A stretch of 64,000 nucleotides of DNA from Microlunatus soli (lineage in GTDB: Bacteria > Actinomycetota > Actinomycetes > Propionibacteriales > Propionibacteriaceae), in the NCBI RefSeq assembly GCF_900105385.1, contig NZ_LT629772.1, positions 2,914,001 through 2,978,000 on the forward strand, in the 5' to 3' direction. The notes beneath the pieces are model-generated. The model saw nothing but the letters and a program-made list of their open reading frames with translations. It was not told where the DNA came from and did no database searches. How positions within the stretch are numbered: the first letter of the stretch is position 1; every line of letters starts with the position of its first letter. The translations under genes were made by a program, and so were the position numbers. Below, piece by piece: positions 45,201 through 52,914 of this stretch.

Positions 45201-45640
45201 GGCTCTTCCCCGACCAGCGGGTGGCGATCGCGCTGCTCACCAACGGTGGCGTCGTCGACGGGCTGTCGGCCGACCTGTTCGCCGAGGCTGCCGATCTGCT
45301 CACCGGCCTCACTCCACCCGACCGGTTGTTGCCGCCGTCGCCGAGCCCCGCCGTGTCCCTGGCGGGCTTCCCGGGCGAGTATCGGACGGCCTGGACGACT
45401 GCCGCCGTCGAACGCAAGAAGGATTCGCTGTCGGTGACCGTCACCCAGCGGGCCGTGGTGCCCGGAGCCGAGCAGCCGCCGACGACCCTGGACCTGGTGC
45501 CGGTGTCCGACGGCGTCTTCGCCAGCCGTCCGCCGGGTGCGGCGACCTGGGGGCAGGCGGTGTTCCGGACCGATCCGGACGGGTCGTCGTTCCTGCAGTT
45601 CGGTGCGCGACGGTTGCCTCGGACCTCGGCGGACGGATGA
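42260..45640 (+). CDS. S9 prolyl-oligopeptidase fused to a beta-lactamase-family hydrolase
   Basis: 1126 residues. Residues 1-390 are a beta-propeller with PDGSRI/SPDGTRI repeats. Residues 395-655 are an S9 hydrolase: DIHGGPHNAWSG, nucleophile GYSYGGFSTCR, acid LHGADDQRCP and histidine GASHLFIID. Residues about 670-1126 are a class C beta-lactamase/DD-peptidase fold: QIGSITKVWTT (SxxK), WSYCNSGFVIAG (YxN) and LGHNGGTIGQ (HxG). No signal peptide, so it acts in the cytoplasm on peptides brought in by the importer upstream (14-bp gap). The two halves normally occur as separate proteins. Both catalytic centres look intact. Confidence 0.88.
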   Translation: MSRRLLFDDLSAIRVPTAVTIDPDGTRVVYAVRGSDPQTDTNPSTLWSRSTTPDARPSRCTSGEADSDPQFSPDGSRILFLRSGDAGPQLWLITTDGTDERRLTEPDLFPYGVASATWSPDGSRIAVIAAVGVHSDPHAPLVADRIGYKADGAGYLGELRTQLFMIKADTGTVTRLTSSPYGVTAPAWSPDGTRIAYVTATDDPRSDITAEHVVEYLTVAERTLGGTRIGHATGVSGPLVWRPNGASVIAVGRPDVSIGHGLLIMLHLDVTKPDRILTESTDRNVMPGMPGYPGAGPVLSADGRSVLFCLRERGWSHLHRVSIVGRAKHPAVESLITDDHQVVSGLSVATSAAVAAVLITDQRSFGEVALIDLETGELTPLSALTADALPDIDLFTAEQRTFGIDDGQQVHGWLLRDPDHAQPGPLLLDIHGGPHNAWSGVADPAHLYHQVLAEQGWTILTLNPRGSDGYGEDFYRAVVGGWGSRDSADFLQPIDTLISEGVADPQRLAVTGYSYGGFSTCRLTADTDRFAAAVAGGLLCDFADFAGGSDIGALMTPLEVAGDQPLDRQGYAERSPIAQVSQVTTPTLILHGADDQRCPVNQAEQWFVALRSADVPTRLVTYPGASHLFIIDGRPSHRLDYNRRLVDWLQRYPSATTRPAGRVPAGLGSDHWQRRLDDLREHYQVPGAQFGVLELTDDGRELTRTVVGSGVLNATTGAAATPDALFQIGSITKVWTTVMIMQLVDEGKLDLDLPVRKILPELNVLDESVAAEVTTRHLLTHTSGIDGDLFTDTGRGDDAVRAYVDTLADAAQLHPLGKGWSYCNSGFVIAGRLIEVLREQTWDQVLRTKIIEPLGLKHCVTLPEEAIRYAAAIGHGVTPDGAVPVPTWGIPRSMGPAGLINSSAGDLLSFAGMMLRGGVAADGTRILSADAAAQMATPQYRVADLLDGMDAWGLGWWIEDWHGTTVLGHNGGTIGQSAFLRLFPDQRVAIALLTNGGVVDGLSADLFAEAADLLTGLTPPDRLLPPSPSPAVSLAGFPGEYRTAWTTAAVERKKDSLSVTVTQRAVVPGAEQPPTTLDLVPVSDGVFASRPPGAATWGQAVFRTDPDGSSFLQFGARRLPRTSADG

Positions 45641-46518
45641 TCACCGCGCCCGCGGTGTCGGCGGCCGAAGAGGCGGCCGACAGCTGCGCACGCGCCGCAG
45701 CGGTGGAGATCCTCGAGCTCGAATCGGGGGCGGACATGAACGCCGCGGCCGAGGTGCTGCGGACGATCTGGCAGACCGGCGCCGACCAGCCGCTCCTGCA
45801 TCCGTCGCTGCTGGTCGCCCTGGCCCACGGCGGCAATTACGTCGCCGGTGCCTACCGCGGCGATCGGTTGGTCGGCGTCTGTGTCGGCTTCTTCTCCGCA
45901 CCGCCGGGCCGAGGCCCGGGCGCGGCCACGGCCCTGCACAGCCACATCGCCGGTGTCCTATCCGACCACGCCGGTCAAGGGATCGGGACGGCGCTCAAGC
46001 TGCATCAGCGGCTGTGGTGCCTGCGGCGCGACGTCGGCACCATCACCTGGACCTTCGATCCGCTGGTCGCCCGGAATGCGTCGTTCAACCTGCACCGACT
46101 CGGCGTCGGCGTCCGGAGTTATCTCACCGACTTCTACGGTGCGATGTCCGACGGGGTCAACGACGGCCAGCCGACCGACCGGCTGCTGGTCGGCTGGGAC
46201 CTGCGATCCGCCGGTGTCGAACCGTCGGACCCTGGCGCGGCCGCCGCCGTCGGCTGTCGGCCGGTCGTGAAGATCGGACCGAACGGTGAGCCGGTCGAGG
46301 CGCACGGTGGCCCGGCCGGGCTCGGGCCGACGACGACCACCGCCCGGCTCACCATCCCGGCCGACATCGAGGCGCTGCGCCGACAGGACCCACAAGCCGC
46401 CCGCCGCTGGCGGGAGGTGCTCCGCCGCTGGCTCGGCGGACTCCTCGACGCCGGCTGGTCGGTCGTCGGCTTCGACCGCGACGCGGGCTATCTCCTGTCC
46501 CGGCGGGCCCGGCCCTGA
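45637..46518 (+). CDS. GNAT-superfamily protein (COG3375 type)
   Basis: 293 residues, starting in the ATGA overlap with the peptidase fusion. AGAYRGDRLVGVCVGFFSAP and SDHAGQGIGTALKLHQR (acetyl-CoA loop) lie in the N-half. TWTFDPLVARNASFNLHRLG is the hallmark of this actinomycete/Firmicutes group, often linked to peptide or N-acyl amino acid metabolism genes. It ends the operon that starts at 35748 and may acetylate the amino acids or peptides released. Confidence 0.8.
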   Translation: MITAPAVSAAEEAADSCARAAAVEILELESGADMNAAAEVLRTIWQTGADQPLLHPSLLVALAHGGNYVAGAYRGDRLVGVCVGFFSAPPGRGPGAATALHSHIAGVLSDHAGQGIGTALKLHQRLWCLRRDVGTITWTFDPLVARNASFNLHRLGVGVRSYLTDFYGAMSDGVNDGQPTDRLLVGWDLRSAGVEPSDPGAAAAVGCRPVVKIGPNGEPVEAHGGPAGLGPTTTTARLTIPADIEALRRQDPQAARRWREVLRRWLGGLLDAGWSVVGFDRDAGYLLSRRARP

Positions 46519-46527
46519 AACCACGCC

Positions 46528-46613
46528 TCGACGTCGAGGTTAGGCACCTTCCGGGGGCGCGGGAACGTGCCTAAGTTCGATATATCGAGGTTGGGCACCT
46601 CCGGGGGCGTGGG
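46528..46613. repeat. Palindromic element, copy B, with a second partial copy
   Basis: ACGTCGAGGTTAGGCAC (46531-46547) pairs with GTGCCTAAGTTCGA (46567-46580), followed by TATATCG as in copy A. A truncated second unit, TCGAGGTTGGGCACC then CCGGGGGCG, follows at 46585-46613. It lies between convergent genes and abuts the stop codon at 46614, so it could serve as a terminator for both. Confidence 0.7.
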
Positions 46614-47699
46614 TTAGTAGAACTCGTGGGTGTTGATGGGGTTGCGGAGGGGTTGGTTGTCGAGGAGGCGGGTTGCGTTGTCGGCGAAGAGTTCGGCGAT
46701 CCGGCGTTCTTCGGCCGGGTTGAGGGCTGCGGTGTGTGGGCTGATCAGCACATTCGGGTGTTGCCAGAGGGGGCTGTCGGCGGGCAGCGGTTCGACGGCG
46801 AAGACGTCCAGGGCTGCGAAACCGATCCGGCCGGAGTTCAGGGCGGCGATCATGGCGTCCTCGTCGATCACGGTGCCGCGGCCGACGTTGACGATGATCA
46901 CTCCGTCCGGTGCGGCGTCGAAGACCTGCTGCCCGATCAGGCCGGTGGTCTGATCGGTGCCCGGCAGGGTGACCACGATCGCGTCGGCCCGGGACGCGGC
47001 CTCGGCAAGATCATCCATCGCCACGAGCTCGCTGACGCCGTCGACCGGTTCGCCGCTGCGACTGGTGCCGAGCACGGTGGCGCCGAGGGCGGACAGCTTG
47101 GCCGCGACCACCTTGCCGATGCCGCCGAGACCCACCACCAGCACGGTCAGCTCGTCGACCTGGCGCATCGCCCACCGGCCGGGCCACTCCCGGTCGGCCT
47201 GCTGACGCAGCAGCCGCGGCAGATCCTTCGCGCCGGCGAAGATCCCGAAGACCGCAAACTCGGCCAGCGTCGATCCGTGCACACCGGCGCTGGAGGTGAA
47301 CGCGATCCGCTGCAGCGCCTCGTCGGTCAGCCCGGCCGCCTTCACCGACGCGCCACCGCCGGCTGCCGTGGTGTGCACCCAGCGCAACCGTGGATTGGCC
47401 GCCACCGTCCGGGACAGCGCGTCCGCGTCGACGTCCGGCACCCCGAACAGGATGTCGGCGTCGTCCACCAGCCGGTCGAATTCTGCCTGCTGCTCCGGAC
47501 TCCGTCGGAACGCCGGGTCGCCACCCCAGTCGGCCGGATGCCGGGTCGGCGGCGTCAGGTCCGGTCGAGAAACGACCTCCAGCCGTGGCTCGGCGGTGCG
47601 GATCAACTCGACCAGGTCGTCGGGCAGCGGTACGGCGATCACCGCACGCAGGCGTTCCCGCCCTCCGTCGGAACTGGTTTCGGACGGGCTGGCAGTCAT
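46614..47699 (-). CDS. D-2-hydroxyacid dehydrogenase
   Basis: 361 residues from the ATG at 47699, which has GAGG 8 nt upstream. The NAD motif is VVGLGGIGKVVAAKL. The catalytic Arg site of the family is in VNVGRGTVIDEDAMIAAL, the Glu region in ALDVFAVEPLPADSPLW and the His in ISPHTAAL. The N-terminus (AVIAVPLPDDLVELI) belongs to the phosphoglycerate-dehydrogenase-like group, different from VanH. Substrate unknown. It is divergent from the regulator at 47864, which may control it. Confidence 0.88.
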   Translation of the reverse strand: MTASPSETSSDGGRERLRAVIAVPLPDDLVELIRTAEPRLEVVSRPDLTPPTRHPADWGGDPAFRRSPEQQAEFDRLVDDADILFGVPDVDADALSRTVAANPRLRWVHTTAAGGGASVKAAGLTDEALQRIAFTSSAGVHGSTLAEFAVFGIFAGAKDLPRLLRQQADREWPGRWAMRQVDELTVLVVGLGGIGKVVAAKLSALGATVLGTSRSGEPVDGVSELVAMDDLAEAASRADAIVVTLPGTDQTTGLIGQQVFDAAPDGVIIVNVGRGTVIDEDAMIAALNSGRIGFAALDVFAVEPLPADSPLWQHPNVLISPHTAALNPAEERRIAELFADNATRLLDNQPLRNPINTHEFY

Positions 47700-47764
47700 C
47701 AGGTGATCCTCGATTCGGTCCACGGTGTCGGCTCCAGAACCCTATCCACGCGCCACACCCCGCG

Positions 47765-47786
47765 GGTCCTGAGGCTGTCGAAGGAC
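47765..47786. repeat. Dispersed short repeat in the dehydrogenase/regulator gap
   Basis: GGTCCTGAGGCTGTCGAAGG plus AC, an intergenic member of the family, between the divergent starts at 47699 and 47864. Confidence 0.7.
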
Positions 47787-47863
47787 CAATCAGTAGGCAG
47801 ACCGCAACCCCTGACCGCACGCGGCCGGCCCCGCTCGGCCGGGACCCATGATTGGGTGATCCC

Positions 47864-48976
47864 GTGTTGGCACCGGAGCGGCACCGCGAGATCATGCGGT
47901 TACTCAGACTGCGTGGCGCCGTACGGCTCGCCGACGTGATGGTGCGGATCGGCTGTTCGGAGTCGACGGCGCGTCGCGATCTCGCGGTGCTGGAGAGTCT
48001 CGGCGAACTGCGCCGGGTGCACGGCGGCGCGACCACGGTGGAGGACCGGCAGTCCCGCGGACCGGTCCTGGACGAGCTGCGAACCGTCGCGCTGGGCCTG
48101 CGCACCAACCGCGGACACCGTTTCGGCAGCACCGGCACGGTCGGGCTGCTGATCCCGCAGCGCGGCTACTACTGGGCCGCGGTGCTCGACGGCGCCCAAC
48201 GTGCCGCGGAACTGACCGGGCTGCGCCTGGTTCTCGGCGAGGCTCCCGATCCGCAGACCGACGAAGCAGTACGGCTCCGCAGCCTGCTGCACCTCGAGGT
48301 CGACGCGCTGCTCGTCGCCCCCAACCTGCACCGGCTCGGCGACACCAGGGTGTTGGAGGCGCTGCAGGGGGTGGACGTGCCGGTCGTTCTGTTGGAGCGA
48401 CGTGTTCCGGAGGCCTTCGCAACGCGGGACGTCGACTCGGTCACCTCCGATCATTCGCACGGCGGACGACTGGCCGGCCGGCATCTGCTCGACCGGGGGC
48501 ACCGCCGGATCGCCTTCCTCGGCTGGCCGGTCTCGCCCACCTACGAACCGGTCCTCACCGGATTGCGGACCGCCATCGATGACGCCGGCGCCACTGTGGT
48601 CGAGCACCCGTTGCGGTGGCTCGGCCGGATCGACCACCAAGATCATCGTGGTCAGGTCGTCGAGGCTCTGGCCGCGTTGCGCGCACAGCGGGTCACCGCG
48701 GTCCTCTGCCAGCCGGACGAGGCGGCCTTGTACCTGCTCGACGCGGCCCGGGCCCGAGGGGTGCGCATCCCACAGGATCTCGCCGTGATCAGCTACGACG
48801 ACGAACTCTCCGGTGCCGCGACACCACCCCTGACTGCGGTCGCGCCGGCCAAGCAGGACATCGGGTTCAGCGCGATCATGCTGTGTCTGCGCAGGATCGC
48901 CCGCCTCGGCCCGCCGCCGCACGCGACGCAGCAGGTGATGCTGCTTCCGGACCTGGTGATCAGGGAGTCCGGCTAG
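47864..48976 (+). CDS. Transcriptional regulator: DeoR-type HTH with LacI-type sensor domain
   Basis: 370 residues from the GTG at 47864; a TTG at 47852 is also possible. Residues 1-60 are a DeoR winged helix (ERHREIMRLLRLRGAVRLAD and CSESTARRDLAVLESLGELR). From residue 90 the periplasmic-binding fold of LacI proteins follows (GTVGLLIPQRGYYWAAVLDG, SDHSHGGRLAGRHLLDRGHR, DLAVISYDDELSG). This pairing of DeoR DNA-binding and LacI sensing domains is a known actinomycete arrangement. The ligand is probably a sugar. Candidate targets are the divergent dehydrogenase and the downstream secreted lyase. Confidence 0.85.
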   Translation: MLAPERHREIMRLLRLRGAVRLADVMVRIGCSESTARRDLAVLESLGELRRVHGGATTVEDRQSRGPVLDELRTVALGLRTNRGHRFGSTGTVGLLIPQRGYYWAAVLDGAQRAAELTGLRLVLGEAPDPQTDEAVRLRSLLHLEVDALLVAPNLHRLGDTRVLEALQGVDVPVVLLERRVPEAFATRDVDSVTSDHSHGGRLAGRHLLDRGHRRIAFLGWPVSPTYEPVLTGLRTAIDDAGATVVEHPLRWLGRIDHQDHRGQVVEALAALRAQRVTAVLCQPDEAALYLLDAARARGVRIPQDLAVISYDDELSGAATPPLTAVAPAKQDIGFSAIMLCLRRIARLGPPPHATQQVMLLPDLVIRESG

Positions 48977-49047
48977 GGCGGCGCTGACGGGTTCTGACCG
49001 GTTGCTACTCGCTGTCTGGTCCTCGGTGTGCTGCCAGGTGCAGGCTC

Positions 49048-49208
49048 AGCCTGGAAACACCGATCTGCACCGTCGCGAGCGGCGCCAGACGGGTGCAGCG
49101 GCCGGGCGCCGACGCGAACGGCATACCGGGCGTGTATCGAGCGTCGGCAACGCCGCCGATGTGCCCGTCCGGAGTCGCGCAGTAGGTGGAAACCGGTGTT
49201 TCCAGGCT
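49048..49208. promoter_or_regulatory. 15-bp inverted repeats flanking the lyase upstream region
   Basis: AGCCTGGAAACACCG (49048-49062) and its exact complement CGGTGTTTCCAGGCT (49194-49208) lie 131 nt apart, the second 30 nt before the lyase start. They could be paired operator sites for looping by the regulator encoded just upstream, or the ends of a 161-bp mini-element. Confidence 0.55.
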
Positions 49209-49238
49209 CACCTCGTTCCCGGAGAATCGGAGGCGTCG

Positions 49239-50981
49239 ATGATGAAGCCCGTGTCGGCTGTGCTGTGCCTGCTGTCGGCGGTCCTGCTGAGCGTGTCGGT
49301 GGCGGTACCGTCCGCCGTTGCCACACCACAGGAGCGACCGCGACCGGTGATCTTCACCACCGAGGCGGAGATCAGCCGCGCGATCCGTCGCGTCCATGAT
49401 CATCAGCAGCCCTTCTACGATTCCTGGCTGAAGACCAAGGCCGCGGCCGATGCGGCGCTGGCGAAGACGTACATCCCGGAGCAGTCCTACAACCACGAGA
49501 CCTATTTCGGCATCGCCCGGCCGCAAGCACAAGACGCCCGCAGCCTCGCACTCGTCGCCCGGATCACCGGCGACCGGACGTATGCCGACAAGGCCCGGGA
49601 GATCCTCCGGCTGTGGGCCCGGGACGCCATCGACGGCGACTACCCGGGGTGGGGCAGCCCGCACCAGATGGGACTGGTGATCGGGCGGGTGGTGCCGATC
49701 TTCGCCGACGCGTACGCGATGCTCTGGGACGAGCTGCCGACCGCGGAGCGCACCCTGATGGCCCAGTGGTTCGGCAAGATGGCCAAGGCGATCATGATCA
49801 GCCGGAACATCTTCCGCTACGAGACCGAGACCTGCGACTACGGCGTCTGCCGCTATCGCGGCGAGCCGGGCACCTATCTCGGCGGCAACTACTTCAGCAA
49901 CCATCTGTCCGCGCACAACCTCGGCCTGCTGGCGATCGGGGCCGCGCTGCGTGATCGGGAGATGGTCGCCGAGCAACTCGATTCACCGAGGAACGACAAG
50001 GACCTGAAGGAATTGATCAACGGCGCGATCGTGATGCCGGATGATCTTGGCGGCGGCGTCGCGGACGGCGATCTCTACAAGGGCGATCCGACGTACACCG
50101 ACGGTGCGCCGCTGCCGGAACCGGGAGAGATCTGGGACCGCAGCCGCACCGCGCAGGGCAAGGGGCTGCACTACACGTTCCTGCATCTGCAACTGCTGAT
50201 GCTGCAGGCCGACATCGCGAAGAACCAGGAAGGCAGCGGACGCGACTGGTTCGACTACGTGGGTCCTCGCGGGGAGCACCTCGAGCTGCCGTTCGAGATC
50301 TACGACGACTTCCTGATGACGGCCGACCCGGGCGCACGCACCGGCTACTACGTCGCCAGCGCGCTCGAATACAACCTGGTCACCCTGTACGAGCTCGCCC
50401 ACCGCGAGTACCCGGCGAACCCGGACATCCGCACGGTGCTCGAATCGTTCGACCGGGCCGGATTCACCGACGATCATCAGACCTTCGGCTGGACGCTGCC
50501 GCTGACCGACGGGCTGGACGATCTGGCGTTGGCCGACGAGCCGTATCCGGCCTCCGGGAGATCGAGCTGGACCTTCGACTCCGACGGTGACTTCGAGGCC
50601 GTGACCGTCCGGAAGGCGCAGGCAACCGTGGCCGACGGGTCGCTGAACCTGACCGTGAACCAGGACGACCCGGGCATCGTCACGCCCGACCTGCTCGGCC
50701 TACCCACCGCCGACTACGGGCAGGTCGAGATCCGGATGCGCAACCGGACAGCGGACACCCAGCTGGTCGTCTACTTCAGCACCGACGACGCTCCGGTCAT
50801 CGACGGCAGCAGACGGGCGGCGATCACGATCACCGCGAACGACACCGACTTCACCAGTTATCGGATCGACCTGCGGCAGAATCCGCAATGGACCGGCCGG
50901 ATCCGGCAGCTCCGGATCGACCCGGTCCAGGGCACGTCCACCGGCACCGTCTCGATCGACTCGGTGCGGGTGATCGCCTGA
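49239..50981 (+). CDS. Secreted alginate-lyase-family protein with C-terminal carbohydrate-binding-like domain
   Basis: 580 residues from the ATG at 49239 (GGAGG just upstream). A signal peptide (AVLCLLSAVLLSVSVAVPSA) is followed by an (alpha/alpha) toroid with the alginate lyase (PL5/PF05426-like) motif pattern: SYNHETYFGIARPQAQDARS (quoted in part), GNYFSNHLSAHNLGLLAIG, and GGGVADGDLYKGD. Residues about 440-580 form a beta-rich domain (SSWTFDSDGDFEAV, GTVSIDSVRVIA) like the galactose-binding-type domains of secreted enzymes. It probably cleaves an acidic polysaccharide outside the cell. The exact substrate is not certain. Confidence 0.82.
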   Translation: MMKPVSAVLCLLSAVLLSVSVAVPSAVATPQERPRPVIFTTEAEISRAIRRVHDHQQPFYDSWLKTKAAADAALAKTYIPEQSYNHETYFGIARPQAQDARSLALVARITGDRTYADKAREILRLWARDAIDGDYPGWGSPHQMGLVIGRVVPIFADAYAMLWDELPTAERTLMAQWFGKMAKAIMISRNIFRYETETCDYGVCRYRGEPGTYLGGNYFSNHLSAHNLGLLAIGAALRDREMVAEQLDSPRNDKDLKELINGAIVMPDDLGGGVADGDLYKGDPTYTDGAPLPEPGEIWDRSRTAQGKGLHYTFLHLQLLMLQADIAKNQEGSGRDWFDYVGPRGEHLELPFEIYDDFLMTADPGARTGYYVASALEYNLVTLYELAHREYPANPDIRTVLESFDRAGFTDDHQTFGWTLPLTDGLDDLALADEPYPASGRSSWTFDSDGDFEAVTVRKAQATVADGSLNLTVNQDDPGIVTPDLLGLPTADYGQVEIRMRNRTADTQLVVYFSTDDAPVIDGSRRAAITITANDTDFTSYRIDLRQNPQWTGRIRQLRIDPVQGTSTGTVSIDSVRVIA

Positions 50982-50990
50982 CCTCCGAGC

Positions 50991-51127
50991 CCTGAGCCCG
51001 TCGAAGTGCTGATCACCAGCAACAGAACACCCCGTCGACAAGCTCAGGGACCTTGGTACGGGGTGCCCTTCCACCGGCTCGGGGACCTGGTACGGGGTGC
51101 CCTTCGACAAGCTCAGGGACCTTGGTC
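50991..51127. repeat. Small array of dispersed repeats upstream of gltX
   Basis: CCCTGAGCCCGTCGAAG at about 50991, CCCGTCGACAAGCTCAGGGA at 51031-51050, CCTTCCACCGGCTCGGGGA at about 51067-51085 and CCCTTCGACAAGCTCAGGGA at 51110-51129. The last three are joined by the same spacer (CCTTGGTACGGGGTG or CCTGGTACGGGGTG), a short tandem array of 37-42 bp units. It ends inside the presumed gltX promoter region. Confidence 0.75.
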
Positions 51128-51255
51128 GAGGGTGGCCGTGGGACCGGGGATAATGAACGGACTTGTGCGAGGCGGCCGCTACGGCATTTCATGAACACAG
51201 CACGACGGCCGCGTCGCGCACCGGAACCACCCAGAGAGCGAGCGTCATCAACCCC

Positions 51256-52911
51256 ATGCTGGACCGTGCAGTGATCGATTCGTTGTTCCCCGCCGACCTG
51301 CCCGAGGCCGAGCAGTGGGAGCAGCGCTATCCCGCACGCGACCTGCCCGAGGGTGCGAAGGTCACCCGGCTGGGGCCGTCCCCGACCGGATTCGTGCACA
51401 TCGGCACGGTGTACGTGGCCACCATCGACCGAGACGTCGCCAGCAACTCCGGCGGTGTCTATCTGGTCCGGGTCGAGGACACCGACCAGACGCGGCTGGT
51501 GGACAGCGCGATCGAGCAGTTCGACCGCGCGTTCTCCTACTTCGGCATCGCCTCCGACGAGGACACCGAGCACGGCGACTACGGCCCGTACCAGCAGTCC
51601 GAGCGGGAGCAGATCTACCTCAGCTTCGTCCGCGAACTGCTCCGTCAGGACAAGGCCTACCTGTGTTTTGCCACCAAGGAGGAGTTGGCCGACATCACCG
51701 AACGGCAGCGCGCGACCAAGCTGCCCACCGGCTACTACGGCCGCTGGGCGATCTGGCGCGACGCCGACCCGGCCGACGTGCAGGCCAAGCTCGACGAGGG
51801 GGCGCCGTACGTTGTGCGGTTCCGCGCGCCGGACGGCTCGGACAGCCGTCGGGTCAGCTTCGTCGACGCGATCCGCGGTGAGCTGTCGGCCGACGACAAC
51901 CGCAACGATGCGGTGATCCTGAAGTCGTCGGACCAGTCACCGCGGCTGCCGACCTACCACTTCGCGCACGCCGTCGATGATCATCTGATGCGGGTCAACA
52001 CGGTGATTCGTGGTGACGAATGGATCTCCTCGGTGCCGCTGCACCTGCAGCTGTTCGAGGCGCTCGGCTTCGAGCAGCCGACCTATGCCCACATCGCGCC
52101 GCTGCTGAAGCTGATCCCCGGCGGCAAGCGCAAGCTGTCCAAGCGCAAGGACGACGAGGCCAACGTCGACTGGTACATGTCGGTCGGCTACCCGGCCGAG
52201 GCGGTTTCCTATTACCTGAAGGGATTGGCCAACGGGAAGCTGGCCGAGCTGCCGCTGGCCGACGCGCTGGCAACGCCGATCAGCCTGGCCGACTGCGGCG
52301 TCGCCGGCCCGCTGGTCGACCTCGACAAGCTGACCGACATCAGCGCCGACTTCATCGGCACCCTGGACAGCCCGACCGTACTGGAGCGGTTGAAGGTCTG
52401 GGCCCGGGAGTACGACGCCGAGGTCGCCGAACTGCTGGAACAGCAGGCCGATCTCGCGCTGCGCGCGCTGGCCGTCGAACGGGACGGCTCGGACAACCCC
52501 CGCAAGGATCTGCGGATGTGGTCGGACTTCCGACCGGCGTACGGCTTCTTCTTCTCCTCTCTGTTCGAGTTGGTCAACGGGCCCGGCGACCAGCGGCTTG
52601 TTGATCTTGGGGTGCCGGTCGAGGTGATCACCGCGTTCGCGGCCGATCTGGTGAACGGCTACCAGCAGCTGGACGATCCGCAGGAATGGTTCGGGCAGAT
52701 CCGGGAGCTGGCGGCCAAGCACGGCTTTGCCAAGAACGCCAAGGAATACAAGAAGAATCCCGACGACTACCCCGGCTCCATCCGGGAGGCGTCACAGATC
52801 GTCCGGATCGCGCTCACCGGGTCGACCCGCAGCCCCGACATGCATGCGATCACCCAGGTGCTCGGCGCCGACGAGGTGCTCCGCCGGCTGCGACCGCTGA
52901 CCGAGGGCTGA
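51256..52911 (+). CDS. gltX: Glutamyl-tRNA synthetase (class I, KLSKR form)
   Basis: 551 residues from the ATG at 51256. The HIGH-like motif is GPSPTGFVHIGTVYVA, VRVEDTDQTR binds substrate and tRNA, the KMSKS site is GGKRKLSKRKDDE. FATKEELADITERQRATK matches GluRS. At 551 residues it is longer than the usual 480-500 of actinomycete GluRS and carries changes such as VNTVIRGDEWISSVPLHLQL. It may be the only GluRS or a second copy; the window cannot tell. A possible -10 (GATAAT at 51149) lies in the leader, next to the repeat array. Confidence 0.88.
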   Translation: MLDRAVIDSLFPADLPEAEQWEQRYPARDLPEGAKVTRLGPSPTGFVHIGTVYVATIDRDVASNSGGVYLVRVEDTDQTRLVDSAIEQFDRAFSYFGIASDEDTEHGDYGPYQQSEREQIYLSFVRELLRQDKAYLCFATKEELADITERQRATKLPTGYYGRWAIWRDADPADVQAKLDEGAPYVVRFRAPDGSDSRRVSFVDAIRGELSADDNRNDAVILKSSDQSPRLPTYHFAHAVDDHLMRVNTVIRGDEWISSVPLHLQLFEALGFEQPTYAHIAPLLKLIPGGKRKLSKRKDDEANVDWYMSVGYPAEAVSYYLKGLANGKLAELPLADALATPISLADCGVAGPLVDLDKLTDISADFIGTLDSPTVLERLKVWAREYDAEVAELLEQQADLALRALAVERDGSDNPRKDLRMWSDFRPAYGFFFSSLFELVNGPGDQRLVDLGVPVEVITAFAADLVNGYQQLDDPQEWFGQIRELAAKHGFAKNAKEYKKNPDDYPGSIREASQIVRIALTGSTRSPDMHAITQVLGADEVLRRLRPLTEG

Positions 52912-52914
52912 GGT

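Noticed and set aside
46614-47699. D-2-hydroxyacid dehydrogenase as a second VanH
   Set aside because: Sequence belongs to another branch (AVIAVPLPDD start, VVGLGGIGKVV) and it is far from the van genes.
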